A DNA stretch of 64,000 nt, taken from the NCBI RefSeq assembly GCF_905147365.1, contig NC_056425.1, forward strand, positions 6,331,501-6,395,500, read 5' to 3'. This document shows, piece after piece, positions 21,401 through 33,500 of this stretch. Numbering within the stretch: the stretch's first letter is position 1; the number at the start of each line of letters is the position of its first letter. The stretch is from Aricia agestis. Taxonomy: Eukaryota > Arthropoda > Insecta > Lepidoptera > Lycaenidae. The translations under genes were made by a program, and so were the position numbers. The notes beneath the pieces were generated by a model. That model was not told where the DNA came from. It made no database searches and saw only the letters and a program-made list of their open reading frames with translations.

Positions 21401-24400
21401 GGTTCGCTTCGTAAATATCGTATAACAGCTCTTAATTACACTACAGCTCCTATACGAACGTTTTTAATTCTACTATAAGAGTTAGTCTGTAAGCGTGCAG
21501 TAACAGCAGCAATGTTGCCATAAGCAATTCGATTGCGTTTATAGAGCTTTTATAGAAACATAAAAGATAGCTGAGTAACGGCTGTATAAAAGCACCCAAT
21601 TCAGCGAATCATCTATTCTACAGCTATTATACGACTGTTAGAGATCAAACGATCGAATAATGAGTATTTTAGCCATATTAATTCAGCATCTGCTAAAAGG
21701 TGGAGTAAAAGGGCTAAAACATAGTGCTGTAAACGTTTATTCGACGTCCTTAAAGCACAAATTAGCAAATATTGCCAAATAGTCGAGATAACCGCTATTA
21801 TACGATAAATAGGTGTTTTATGAACGGTTACCCGGCTCTTATACGATTAAAGGCTGAGTAAAAAAATCCTTATTCGACTGTTTTGCTGCTTGGGAATGGT
21901 CGCCGGCAGTCTCGAGTTCTAATAATTTACTATTATTTATTCAACAAATGCACTTACCAATATAAAATGTACCCAGTTGCCGATTCTCAGACCCACTGAA
22001 TATAGTATGCTATCTAACATTGTGACACGAGAATTTTATATATTAGATTAAGTCAGTATCGTAGCTCAATTTACTTTTTCAATGATTACACTTAAACAAC
22101 AAACATTATAATAAACCAGAAAAGGCAATGAATAACTGTAATAACAGTTATTTTGTTGTTAATGGGTTTGACCAACTTATGTGCTTAGTACTCACAAATA
22201 TTGGTAATATAGTATATTAACTAAAATATAGCTTGCCAAATTAACAAAACTTACTAAATTGTATACAAAATAAATAATAACGCTTTTATTGGTACAAATG
22301 ATTAAGTAATTTATAACATTTCTTTTTTCTTTCTTATACTTACATGATAAATCTTTTACTACTATTTCTTTCTTATACATTTCTTTCTTTATATACTTAT
22401 GTGTTTTAGACTTTTGTGTTTTGTTTTTTATTGAAATATTGAATGGAAATTGCAAATATTTAAAAACATAAGTATATTTTTATTAAGGGGGCGACTAACC
22501 CCAAAAATCAAACATCGTCCTTCTCTCTTCACACTCACGCCCGTCTTTCATATGCCAGGTGAAAAAGAACGACGCGGATTCATCGCCAAATTAGTTTTTT
22601 CTCAATAACTCGATAAATATACAACATTTTAAAATTCCGCTAGGTCGATCTCTCAATGACAGAATTTTATACAATGTGTTAAAATATTAACTTAGTTCAA
22701 TGCACGGTTATGGCAATAAATGAAAAATTCGTGAAAATTAGATGCATCTTTGTGATTTTTTTCTATCGAGAATATTTTAAGATATCGTGTTTTTGCTCAG
22801 ATCGAATTCTCGGAAATAAAATGTAGTATCTAATTTGAGAAAATGAAACAAAATCGACACTTTAGGGTTAGTCGCCCCCTTAATGTTATTATATTCTTCT
22901 TCATACTGCTTCATACATTTTCTATTGCTCATTTAGAAATAAGTTGAATACAACTTTTGGAAATGATGCAGTATTTTACTTTGGATTGTTTTGTAATCAA
23001 AATTTATTTGAATTATAGTTTCTAGTAAGAATATGTTTCACTACAAATAGTAATGTTATTGCATGATCTTTTTTATGATATTGAGTTTGGAATTCGACAA
23101 TAAATATAAAAAATATATATATTTCTAGGTCATCCATAGAGTATGTCACACCTAAATAAGGGAGAAGGGGTTGACGAAGTGTGACAAGGAGGGGGGAGGG
23201 GTCCTAAGTTTTGTGACATCACACTTTAAATTTAATAAATTAAATACGAAAATAATTTTGAGGTGGTTTTAATTTTTAGATGTATAATTTTAAAATGTCG
23301 TCACTCTAGGGTGAGGAGGGTCTCACTGTGACAAGGGGGGTTTAAAAATCATGGAAATCGTGTGACATACTTTATGGATGGTCCCATAGTATGTTGTTTG
23401 TGGAATATTTATTATGATGTTATATTCTAATTTTGTTTCACAGTGACCTCCTACAACAATCAAACGCAGGAAGGACATTCTAGAAGTAATTTACTGCACT
23501 TTCCATACTCTCATTAACATAAAATTATACTCTGTTACGATTCATTTTAATCTTAATGTAAACAAGACTCGGTTAGTGGTTACTCATAAATAGTAACCCA
23601 CTTACTAATAAATATATTTTGTCCTTGTCTAAGACATTGAAAAAGTTGCTCGAGAGACAAAGACAGACATTGTATTCATTCATTGGGTAACATTTTTTTA
23701 TTAGAAAAGAGTTTTAATTTACATACAAAATGAATCGTAACAGAATATAGACACATTGTTCATAAAACTTAATATTTTTCAGTTGGCAAAGCTAACAACA
23801 CAGTAAGATCTCCCCCAGTCAACTTGTCAAGACTAAATCAAAGTGGAAAAGGAGACTCTAAGATGATCGACGAATTAAATCTTCAAGTAATTATTTCTAG
23901 TATTTCTTTCAATCTAGTTGTATCCTCATGACAGAAAATCTTTAATTGGTAGAATTCTCATCGTTCTCTTTTTGAATTGGTAAAGATTTTTAAAAATAGT
24001 ACAAAAGTTTTGACTTTGTTGCTCCAATGCAGTGTAGTTTTGTCTATAGCTCTCTCATTTTTATAAAAAAAAAATGTGCTGTTTAATTATTGGATCCATA
24101 AAAGTCTGAAATTATTTATCTTACTATACTCCACTCGGGCTAACTTGTCGCTAGCGGTCATTGACTCCCTGTCAAAAACTTGTCATTTTCCATATTTTTA
24201 TATGGAAAATGACAAGTTTTTGACAGGGAGTCAATGACCGCAAACCACAATAAAAATATCTGACACTTCATTGTCAATCGCGGTTTATATGGAAAATGAC
24301 AAGTTTTTGACAGGGAGTCAACGACCGCTAGCGACAAGTTAGCCCGAGTGGAGTATAGTAGATACTCTACTAGTAAGATAAATAATTTCAGACTTATTGT

Positions 24401-27400
24401 GTCCAGATCTTAATTTTCTGTAATAATTATATATTTTTTATTTAGATTAACGAATTAAAAGCGACGGTAGACGGTCTGGAGAAGGAGAGAGACTTCTACT
24501 TCGGTAAGCTGCGTGATATCGAGGTGATCTGCCAGGAGATGGACGAGCAACACAACGGACCCATCATACAGAAAATCCTCGACATCTTATATGCGACTGA
24601 GGTGAGATATCATAATGCGCGGGAACAGGGTTGCCAGGCGTCCGGATAAAGCCGGACACGGTCAGGCTTTTTGGTTGCCTGTCCGGCCAAAATTAATAGG
24701 TGTCCGGCTTTTGTAGAGCTTTGAATCTATAATTTTACATGAAAATCCTTCTAATTTCAGACGGTTTTACATCTAACGAGACGTAATATTTTATCAATCA
24801 GATGTTAAATTGATTAAATAAAACAGAAAATTTGTATAGGAACGTATTGCTATACTGTGAATTTAGATTGTATAAAAGTTTCCGGCTGTCGATTCTGTCC
24901 GGCTTTTTGGCTTAGCGACCTGGCTACCCTACGCGGGTACCGTACTTTTGTCCGCATCAAAAACCCTTGTCCTTTTCTGTGTCTCAGGGTACTTTCCCTG
25001 TCATCAGGGCGGGCGAAGCGAGCCCTAGTATATCCCACACCCTGAGTACTTTTGTGATACACTTTACGGAAAAAATATCACGCCTATTGATTTGTGCTTC
25101 AACATAGTAATTTTTATTTATAACATGTAGATGTGTTATCATTGGTTAGTTGAGGTTTCGTTACTATTAAAATATTAAAAAAAACTGCCTTTATAAAGAT
25201 TATTACCACGCAGAGAAACGAAACGAGCTCGGCTTTTAGATATTTTACTGCTTTTAATACTCTCATTAACATAAAATTATACTCTGAGATTAATTTCAAT
25301 GTAAATGTAAACGTGACTCGATATGAGCAGTTACTAATATTCTACTCGGGCGCTTTTCCTGTCATTCGTGTCGTCACCCGCGCGCGGTTGTCCGCATGCG
25401 GATGACTGCTACGGGCCGCCCGTGTTGCCCGCATGAAAGGGAAATCATCAATCTATGAAAGAATAGGATGCGGGCACCAACGATATCAAAATACTTAGAT
25501 ACGACGTATGCCGTCAAAACTGTAGCAATGTTTTTGCATGCAAAATGTGCATCGATAAAATATTGTCGTCCTTTTTTGTCTTACAGTAATATCATATACT
25601 ACTTTCTCTTTCGCTCATTTTACGCTTCGCTTTGATTTTTCTCTTAAGGAAGACAATAATTTAAATATTAATAAAATCTTAGTAATTACATGTGAAATAT
25701 TACACCTTTGGCTTTATTTGTATTCCTCGTTTTGTTACTGCACTGTTGGAAGGCACATGACGGCATTCTGGAGCGAAATGTAGCGAAAAACAACGCGGGA
25801 ATTAATGAATTAAACACGTCCGGCTGTTACCGCGTCCTAAAGCACACTGCTTTCAGATGAGTGAGCTCACTCATTTCGAGGGTGACACATTTTCGCGCTG
25901 ACGATTGTATGGAATGCCTTTTCTAACGTTCTAATTCTATGGCGGGCACTGACCTCTATAATACACTGGACAAGCTATGCCGTACAAAATGACAGCTATT
26001 TTTTTGTGCCGATTTGAAGCGCCGCGGTGAGCGTACTGTGAACTAATTACATAGAAAATGACAACCGCCATTTGCAAAATAGTAGTTCCAAGTACACTCA
26101 CTACTGCTTTCACATAGCAATCAGCGCCAATATGGCGACTTTCAAATAGGAACATTTTATTGATAGCGATCGCCTGTCCAGTGTATTATAGAGGTCAGTG
26201 GATGCGGGCAACCTGCACGGGGAGTGGGGACCATATCAGCGCCCGGGCGATGATTATCAGGAGGATGATTTCATCAGGAAAAAATATGAACCTGCATGAA
26301 AATTATGCTTATATAACGTTTAACAGTTTTGATATAAAACGAGGAAGCATTATTTCGTCGGCGTAAATAGCGATAGGTCAATGCTTGGATTCGGACAATT
26401 TTTCTAAAAGTGATAGAACGGATTGCTTTAAATACGCAAAAATTTATAAAGGCAGAGCGGAAATATACTTTCTAAATTGTTTTTACCACTTCCGCATCTA
26501 AAATCTTAATACAACCTAAATAATCTCTACCTACGAATATGTAGGTCATTACTGTAAAGTCGTTTTATTACGACGACGCCCGCATCTCCGTTGCGCCAAA
26601 ACTCTTTTATCGCGCTGGAACCGTACATTTTTCAAAAAGTATCCTATGTCCTTTCCCGGGACTCAAAGTCATCATCATGCCTTTCAGCAAAATCGGCTCA
26701 GCGGTTTGGGCGTGAAGAGGTAACAGACAGACACACTTTCGCATTTACAATAATATTAGTATGGAAGTATGGATATTTGCTCATTATTTTTTGTATTTGA
26801 AATCAGTGCTGTTAAAATAACACATATCCATATTAATGCGAATAAGTGTCTCAATTTGTCTGTTGCCACATATACCGCTAAACCGTTTTTGATAAATTCG
26901 TACATACGTTTTCCGTATACGATTTCCTAATGTTGAATTACGATTTGGAATTCCGTGGACTAGCGCAAACGTTGGTTTTTTTCACGCACGAACGCGCCGG
27001 CTTGCGCTTGAAACGTACGTGCTGAATTCGTTCCGTTCGGAAAAAAAGCGAACGTTGTGCCAGTTTATGAATTTTTTACGGATTCCATGCTTTTTGCATT
27101 TCTAAATATGGAAAACGAATACTGAAATTGAATACGGAAAACGTGTGTATTCGGCCAGCCTAAGCCCGGGCGCGCACTAGCGGCCAGGTCGCAGCGGCCA
27201 GGTCGCGGCGGCCATCAAATGTATGGTGTGGCCGCTGGCCGCGTTGCGGCCAGGTGCGCGTCGTCTATGGCGGTTTCATAGTCAGGTATCTATCTCGATG
27301 GCCGCCGCGACCAGCCGTGCTATCATACGCCAACGAGATATCTCACTCTACACGTTTTCTCGATGTTAACTGGTTTATCTCTTCATCTCTATTGACCCTA

Positions 27401-27737
27401 ACATGACATACATTTTTTCTCGTACGTCTGTCGTCAAAATTAGAGATAATTTTGTTTTTTTATATGTGCTATTTTTGTCTATATACTAACGAACTATAGT
27501 GGCATTTTAATTGAATTTTTCGGAACGAAAAAAGATCGGAACGGCACCTTAGGTTTATTTCCACAGTTTGTCCATACTTTCGCATTTCCGCTGGTCGCCG
27601 TGCTAGCACTACTGGTACCCTATAATATTATTAAAACAAAAAGTTACATAAGTTGTTTTTTTTTTCAGGACGGCTTTGCACCTCCAGAGGAGATAGACGG
27701 TGACAATCCCCACCTGCCCGAAGAGGACGAGTATTAG
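15489..27737 (+). CDS. Eb1: EB1 microtubule plus-end-tracking protein, alternative exon 2
   Basis: Exons are 15489-15755, then either 16520-16754 (2a) or 16994-17231 (2b), then 23783-23886, 24446-24601 and 27669-27737. The total is 831 nt (276 aa) with 2a or 834 nt (277 aa) with 2b, close to the usual EB1 length. Residues 1 to about 130 form the calponin-homology domain that binds the seam between tubulin dimers (HDMLAWVNDCL, GAAYCQFMDMLFPGSVPMKR, GRFQDNFEFLQWFKKFFDAN). A Pro/Ala/basic linker follows. Exon 4 encodes the EB-homology coiled coil with the signature ERDFYFGKLRDIEVICQE, which recruits SxIP and CAP-Gly partners. The protein ends in EEDEY, the acidic aromatic tail bound by CAP-Gly domains. 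The 3' UTR probably runs to the AATAAA at 29194. Introns hold about 10 kb of transposons. Identification is secure. Confidence 0.95.
16520..16754 (+). CDS. Eb1: EB1 alternative exon 2a
   Basis: 235 nt, acceptor ttttgtag, donor A|gtatgc, leaving one base (A) as exon 2b does. It encodes VIPVDKLIKGRFQDNFEF... through DANYDGREYDA, the end of the CH domain, then a linker rich in Gly, Ser, Cys and Arg. If not spliced at 16754 the frame would stop at 16815. The near-identical first half and matching phase show it is a duplicate of 2b used in its place. Confidence 0.85.
16994..17231 (+). CDS. Eb1: EB1 alternative exon 2b
   Basis: 238 nt, acceptor ctttcatag, donor A|gtactt. It encodes IIPIDRLVKGRFQDNFEF... 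DANYGGTEYDA, then a Pro/Ala/Lys-rich linker (KKPMAPPVAKVAAR) of the kind found in most EB1 proteins. Unspliced, the frame ends at a TAA at 17237-17239. The more usual linker suggests this is the main isoform. 2a and 2b cannot be joined to each other without shifting the frame. Confidence 0.88.
18067..18474. mobile_element. Foldback element nested in 17468-20034
   Basis: Ends gacatcggattatatgca and tgcatataatctgatgtc. The interior has many 'aaatatgcac' words and a 'tatgcatttgcatatgcaag' stem. Confidence 0.65.
18982..19032. repeat. Perfect hairpin, 23-bp arms
   Basis: Arms ttgcttgttttctgtgagag(gcc) and the complement around a GC-rich centre, in otherwise AT-rich sequence. Confidence 0.8.
20227..20364. 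mobile_element. MITE (TIR GGGCCTGTTTCACCACTT)
   Basis: 138-bp element with arms gggcctgtttcaccacttcc...ctgataa and complement, and a second inner stem 'gaataggctattcac'. Common insect MITE type. In the EB1 intron after exon 2b. Confidence 0.7.
20488..22052 (-). mobile_element. Repeat of the 10427 family, split by an insertion
   Basis: Left piece 20488-20610 (actagctgtcccggcaaatg...) and right piece 21895-22052 (... gtgacacgagaattttatat) are the two halves of the family at 10427, in reverse. The halves join with a shared AA at the break. Confidence 0.7.
20611..21894. mobile_element. 1.28-kb element with 13-bp TIR CCCAAGCAGCAAA
   Basis: Perfect 13-bp inverted ends, flanked by AA on both sides. 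The interior repeats the phrases 'agtgctgtaaacgtttactcgac' (20708 and 21720), 'gctataat(a/g)g', 'gagtaaaagtg' and 'cttttactcgac' in both orientations. No open frame of note. Superfamily not recognised. Confidence 0.75.
22487..22879. mobile_element. TTAA-flanked MITE, copy 1
   Basis: Ends GGGGGCGACTAACCC and the complement, flanked by TTAA on both sides, the duplication made by piggyBac and Kolobok elements. A near-identical copy lies at 55065-55495. Confidence 0.75.
23128..23385. mobile_element. MITE with TIR near 'catccataragtatgtcaca'
   Basis: Arms ggtcatccatagagtatgtc and, inverted, ggaccatccataaagtatgt. The interior is rich in G runs and 'gtgacaagg'. Target duplication unclear. Confidence 0.7.
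24103..24394. mobile_element. Foldback MITE, long nested arms
   Basis: Outer arms aagtctgaaattatttatct and complement, then tactatactccactcgggct, then repeated 'gacaagtttttgacagggag' units in both orientations. Lies in the EB1 intron between exons 3 and 4. Confidence 0.75.
24626..24931. mobile_element. hAT-type MITE with 8-bp duplication
   Basis: Ends CAGGGTTGCCAGG and, inverted, TAGGGTAGCCAGG. Flanks cgcgggaa (24618-24625) and cgcgggta (24932-24939) agree at 7 of 8. The interior repeats 'gtccggcttttt'. Starts 25 bp after EB1 exon 4, so it sits right behind the splice donor. Confidence 0.75.
25948..26200. mobile_element. MITE, TIR CACTGACCTCTATAATACAC
   Basis: 26-bp perfect inverted ends (cactgacctctataatacac tggaca). 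253 bp, no coding capacity; EB1 last intron. Confidence 0.75.
26570..26770 (-). mobile_element. Helitron-like repeat, minus orientation
   Basis: Contains 'cggtttgggcgtgaagaggt', 'aacagacagacacactttcg' and the end 'ataatattagtatgga' of the family split at 17435. Confidence 0.65.
26895..27168. mobile_element. MITE related to 38672-38870
   Basis: Shares 'gaattacgatttggaattc', 'cggattccatgc' and the end 'ggccagcctaa' (inverted: ttaggctggccg) with the copy at 38672. Confidence 0.55.
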
Positions 27738-29199
27738 ATACTGTCGTAACAATGTGCTCTTTGTATTATATAAATTAAAATTATATCGCTTATGATCAAA
27801 ATCGTGTGCTTGGTATTTCACAGCCAGTACAGATCTCGCTATCAGAGCAAATGCAGTCTGAATCCTAGAAATAACATATACCAATAACTGTTATGGTGTC
27901 TCTTTCGTTCTTTGTATTAATGTAAGAGAAAGGATGATGTTTCTAAAACGAACGAACTAACTGTGTAATATTCGGACTTAGACTGTTTATACTCTGATGG
28001 CCTTAGTAAACTAATGTTGGAGGCCCTAAAATAGCTTATGAATGTTCCTAGATACATTTAGACGAAATATATAAATTAGAATTCATGCAATTTATAGGCA
28101 TCACCAAATTTTTCTATCCACCATAAATGTATAATTATAGCTGTTGTACATCATAATTCATAATCTATGTATATAATTATGTTAAATTCATATTATAGTA
28201 CACAGATGGCTGTGTTATACATAAGTGCATTGAGCATGGACCAGTAAAGCAACCAAAATCAACAGTCACAAACTACAGCTTGGCTTGAGGTTTTAACTTT
28301 TAAGTAAACAGAAAATGCAACCCTAAAATTGTATCTATGTGTGGTAAATATGGTAGAACAATCTAAGTTATAATATTTAATGACATAAACTAAATTAACT
28401 AAAAAATATTGCATTTATAATATTTAAAAATTAAGTATTAAAATTTGGGGTACCAGTGAATTATGTGAATGTTATTTAATTTTGTGGTAATTGTTTAAAT
28501 CGGCACTAGGTTTCTAATTAAAGTGCCAGCTGTAGTATGAAAACTATTCTCAAAAAGTGAGAAAAAAATTGGTTGTTATCTTGCTATAAGTTGAATGCTA
28601 GCTGGCCCTCTTTGTCTAAGTTTTTCTGTTGACTGGGTTGCTTTGCTGTTACTAAAATTATACGCTGACATGTCTGTCTAATATGAAATTCTTTGTTCAT
28701 AAACTTTGAAATACATTTAGTTTGTAAATGTATAACCATCGTAAGGTGCAATGTGCTGGACTATTAGGCCACTTGAGCCTGTTTTATGCATTTAATAGTT
28801 TGTTAAATATGAAAGAGAATTTAATGTTACTCGTTTATTCTGTTAAGACAAAATTTTGCTGTACATTGGTATTTGGTAATAATCCTTATAACCGCAGATC
28901 TGAAATTATGTGACAAAATTAACGTTTATTGTATTAGTTTTAACAAAAATTAACGAAGTTTGCCTTAGCTACCGAGCACTTCCAATTAGTTTAGCGGTTT
29001 TATTTATAAGGGACGAGAGCACTTTTAAAATATTTCAAAATAGATCATTAGATACAACTGTACTGGTTGAAACAGTACTAATGACTGTGGTTTAACATAG
29101 GTTTCATTTACATGGCTAATTTATTTACTTTCAAGCATTTGTGAATTGCCTTACCTGCAAAACCTCTCATATCAGATTCTGAAAGTCTTATTGAATAAA
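27738..29199 (+). other. Eb1: Probable EB1 3' UTR
   Basis: AT-rich, no inverted repeats or SINEs, unlike the introns. It ends at the first convincing AATAAA (29194-29199). The true end needs transcript data. Confidence 0.5.
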
Positions 29200-29341
29200 A
29201 TATATCCATACATAATAATTTGTCATTTATTACATGAATTAAGAAGCGAATAATTTGCTCTTACTAATTATTATTACACTGGATCGAATTATTACAATGG
29301 AGGTCCCATTATACAATGTATAATCTCCTACCACTAGACCA

Positions 29342-29384
29342 GTCAAGAGCCGCGCTCTATACCAATAGAGCGCGGCTCTTGACT
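29342..29384. repeat. Hairpin at the head of a tRNA-derived SINE
   Basis: gtcaagagccgcgctctat and its complement around 'accaa'. The left arm, together with 'ccactagacca' before it, is an inverted copy of the SINE's own A-box region. Confidence 0.7.
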
Positions 29385-29705
29385 CGGAGGTCGAGGGTTT
29401 GATTCCCGCGTTGAAAACAATGTTATTTCCAAGTTTGGTTAGGACAATGCAGGCTGATTACCTGTTTTTCTGACAAGTAAGATGATCCATGCGTCGGATG
29501 GGCATGTAAAAAGTCGGCCCTGCGCCTGATCTCTCGCCGGTTGTGTCGGTCTTTCGTCCCACTGGGTTATGATAGTAAAGGAATAGAGAGTGCTCTTGTG
29601 TACTGCGCACACACTTGGGCACTATAAAATTACTCCTGCGTAGCTGGCCTGGTTTCAATGAAACCAGCCACCGTCACCGAAACCGGTGTGGGAGCTCTTA
29701 GTATT
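29363..29705 (+). mobile_element. tRNA-derived SINE, copy 1
   Basis: B box 'gggtttgattcccgc' at 29395, then the family body 'gttatttccaagtttggtta', 'aggctgattacctg' and 'acaagtaagatgatccatgc'. Same family as 39432-39655. Confidence 0.7.
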
Positions 29706-29894
29706 ATTTAATGGAGGTCAGTGTACTAAAAATAATAAAGATTAAAGATATTGCAAATCATGAATACGCAGGCGCTTTTTTAATATGCCATACAAAGACA
29801 TTCTCTTTGCAAAGACATGCAGACATTGTATGGTTATCTTATTAAGTGAGGGGGAAAGAGAATAGGTACACCCGTATACATTGTATTTATATGT

Positions 29895-30141
29895 AGAGTC
29901 TGGCTAGCGAAAGATGAGACTGGAAAAAGGCGGCAAATTAAAAAAAACGACGTTTAACAACCATGTCTATAGCCGGAATTATAGTTTTGATCTACGAACT
30001 ACGAATAATAAGGTTTCTTAGTTTTTATTATTCGTAGTTCGTAGATTAAAACTATAATTCCGGCTATAAACAGGGTTGTTATACGTCGATTTTTTTAATT
30101 TGCCGCCTTTTTCCAGTCTCATCTTTCGCTAGCCAGACTCT
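29895..30141. mobile_element. Long foldback (~110-bp arms) upstream of NOL8
   Basis: Arms begin agagtctggctagcgaaaga and include 'ggaaaaaggcggcaaatta' and 'tagccggaattatagtttt'. Almost the whole element is self-complementary with a small central loop near 30015. Confidence 0.8.
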
Positions 30142-30546
30142 AAGTTACTTGCAAGTTGCAGCAGAAGAAGGACATAATATGAGGATATTATCCTCTGTTC
30201 TAGAATATGGTTTTATTCATAGACATAATATATACTATGTCTATGGTTTTATTCATAAGGCTATATTCATGCTATATTATATATAGCCCAGGCACCAGAG
30301 TTATAAAGTTAGCTTCAGGTAAGGAGAAAATATAGAAATCTTTGGTAAGGATATCTATGGGTAAGGAGCACTAACCTGGCTGACGCTGGTTCTCTATGGC
30401 TTCTTGCATTTTGGCACTGCATAAAAAAAATATGACGTTGACACTTGACATCCATTAAAAAGGAGAGGAAGAAGTCATATGGGAATAAATAAAAAAGCAT
30501 GCTTAAAAATTGCAATTTGCAGTTGTAATATTAATTATTATAAATA

Positions 30547-33500
30547 ATGGCATTTACTACACGATTATTCGTAGGTAATATCCCAGAAAAAGTTACAGAA
30601 GATGCATTGCGGAAAGAATTTTCGATTTATGGAGACGTAACCAATATAGACATAAAGACAAAACCTGGCGCCGAAAATGATAAAAAAGTGTTTGCTTTTG
30701 TTACTTTATCCGCTAACAATTATAACGTTGAGTCTTGTAAGTATTTACCGTTTTCATTTTACTACATTATATCTAGGCAAAGTGTAAAAAAAAATTTTTT
30801 TTTGGAAAATTACTGTTGTCGGGACAAAGTACCTATCAGAAAGAATTTTACTATTTATTAATTTTGTTTGCTTTTAAAATAATATTATGTAATTAGTTTA
30901 GTGTACAGGTACATATTTATACTATAGTTAACGCAGCAGTCTCCCATTTCAGGCATCAAAAAGTTTTCTGAACAAGACTGTTTTGGTCAAAGGTTGTATG
31001 TCACTCGAGCACGGGAGAGTTTCCTGGAAAGATTACAAAGGGAAAGAGAACAAACCCAGCAAAAAAACAGCACAAACAGCCAGGTACATGATAATTCCTA
31101 TACAATTATTATTTCTTGTTTTTTAATACATGCTTTTTAATTAACATCTTTCTGGCTTTTATTACTCATGACTATTTTAATAGTACATATTATGTATATC
31201 TATTCTTTAAAATATTACAGGATGTTCAAGAAACTTCACCATCAATACATAAACCAGTTAAAAATCATATTAACAATATGAATAAGAAAAGAAAATTTGC
31301 TGAGGATGAAAATTTTGATGACTACAAGGAATTGAAAACCGAAATACCCAGAAAAGAAGTTTATAAGCCCAAACTACAAAATGGAGATATCAAACATGTA
31401 CAAAATGTGCAACAAGACAGCAAGAAACTTGATTCAGACCAAAAAAGGCTGGAATCTATTAAAAGGAAAAGACAGGAATTTAATCAGAAGAAAAACATTA
31501 TTAAAACTGGTCTTATTAGTATTGTAAGTAGAAACAAGAAAAATAAAGATACATCTTCAAAACTTCAGTTGTGTATTTATTAATATTTTTGCAGGATAAA
31601 CAAGCAAATAAAAAAGTAATATTTTCTGATGCTGAGGATGACACTACCGAAGACAACAATAAATACTTAAATGTAACAAATAAAGAAGCTTCCAGTTCAA
31701 AACGTAAAGATTTGTTTGATGACAATGAAAGTGATGATGAAACAAATTTTGATATGAAGAAACAATTTGAAGGAAAGAAAGGTCAAAAGGTATGGCCAGA
31801 TAATCTGAAGAATACAATATTTCCAAAATATAGGACATTTTCAATTTGGTATATTTTTTAGGTTCTGGAACTACAATCAAGGTATAAAGCTGATAAGCGT
31901 TTTACATTGGATGAACGATTTGTTGATGATGAATCAGACAATGATAACCAAGGAGAAGAGGCGGTTGATTTGGGCCAGGTTGATGAGAAATCCAAGCAGC
32001 TGAACATACTCCAAGATGTGCTTGGTGTTACTATAAAAACAAAATCCAGTGATGACAAAGATAAGATGAAGTAAGTTATAATAATCTTTTCCTAGGATCT
32101 TTAAGGTTAAAAGTACTTGGTGAATTATGGGATTTTTTTAAGACAGATAATAATCCAAAAGTGTCCTTGTAACATTTACTGACTGTTACAGTATGAGTTA
32201 AGCGAGTGATTTGTGAACAGCATGCTGTCTGTACACAATTATTATTATCACCCTGGTTCTGGAAAGCCACGGACTTTTGAAAGATTTTGTGATACATCTA
32301 TTATAAATTGGCTCATAAAATATATTGAATTTTTATAAGAATATTTTAATTTTTTCAGAGCAAAACCAGGAATGTTACGATTTGACCCTAGCAAACCAGA
32401 TCATTCTAAATTCTTAGCGCCAATGGAGCAAAAGCCGGAATCTAAGAAAGCAAAGAAAAAGAAGAATAAAGAGTTGCAAGAGGAAGTACAGGAACAACCT
32501 GAAATTGTAGTAGAAAAAGTTGAAGTGTCAAAGGATCAGTTTTATAAAGTTAGCGATACACTGAAAGAGGCTATGGCAGAACCTAAAGAGTTTAGTCTCA
32601 GAAGTTTATTCGCTAATGATAACAATGAAGAAGAAGGTAAATTTGCTTTTTCTTTATTTACCAGTTTAAATAGATTAACAAGATATTTAATGGTCTTATA
32701 ATAAAATTTCGTAATCGATATATAAAATTTTCACTTGCCTCACTCATAGCTTTACCCATAGTTTAAATAGTACAGTACTATTTAAACTACTTACTAAGTA
32801 ATTGGCAGTACTAAAGCCAATTCACACCGGAATAGCAGCGCAACGGCAAGTATTTTCAGTGTCATATGATTCTAAACTTTATCTTCATTATTGTAAGACA
32901 TAGTATCGCTTGAGAAACATAGATTACAATAATGAAGATAAAGTTTAAAATCATATGACACTAAAAATGCTTGCCGCTGCGCTGCCATTCCGGTGTGATT
33001 CAGCCCTTAGTATTATTATTGTATGTTTGTTTTTATAAGGCTGATATGATATTATAAATTATAAGATATATCTACAGGTTATCTACTTATTTGAGAGGTT
33101 TAATTAACTCTTTTTTTTTAAGACACAACAGAACAAAGTGCAGATTATATTTCATTACAAAGTAATAAGGACAAGAAAGTAAGAAATCCTTTAGATCCAG
33201 GTGAAAAGAATCCCTTTGTCTATGATTCTTCTGAGTCAGAGGATGAAGAGGAGAAAACTATAAAGGAAACAAAAACAGATGTACAGAATGTGGAGCCAAA
33301 AGCTGTTTGGCGCGAAAACTTCTTTTTCAGCGAAAATGACGACAGATTAAAAGGTATTTCCTATGCTTCTTGAGAATAGCTACAGTATTATCTCTAGGCT
33401 ATGCTCTAGAAGTTTAGAATGTTAAAAATAAATATACAATAATTTTTTGTTTCAAAATACTACATTTTTAATTACAGATGGTTTGCTTTTCTTTACTCAA

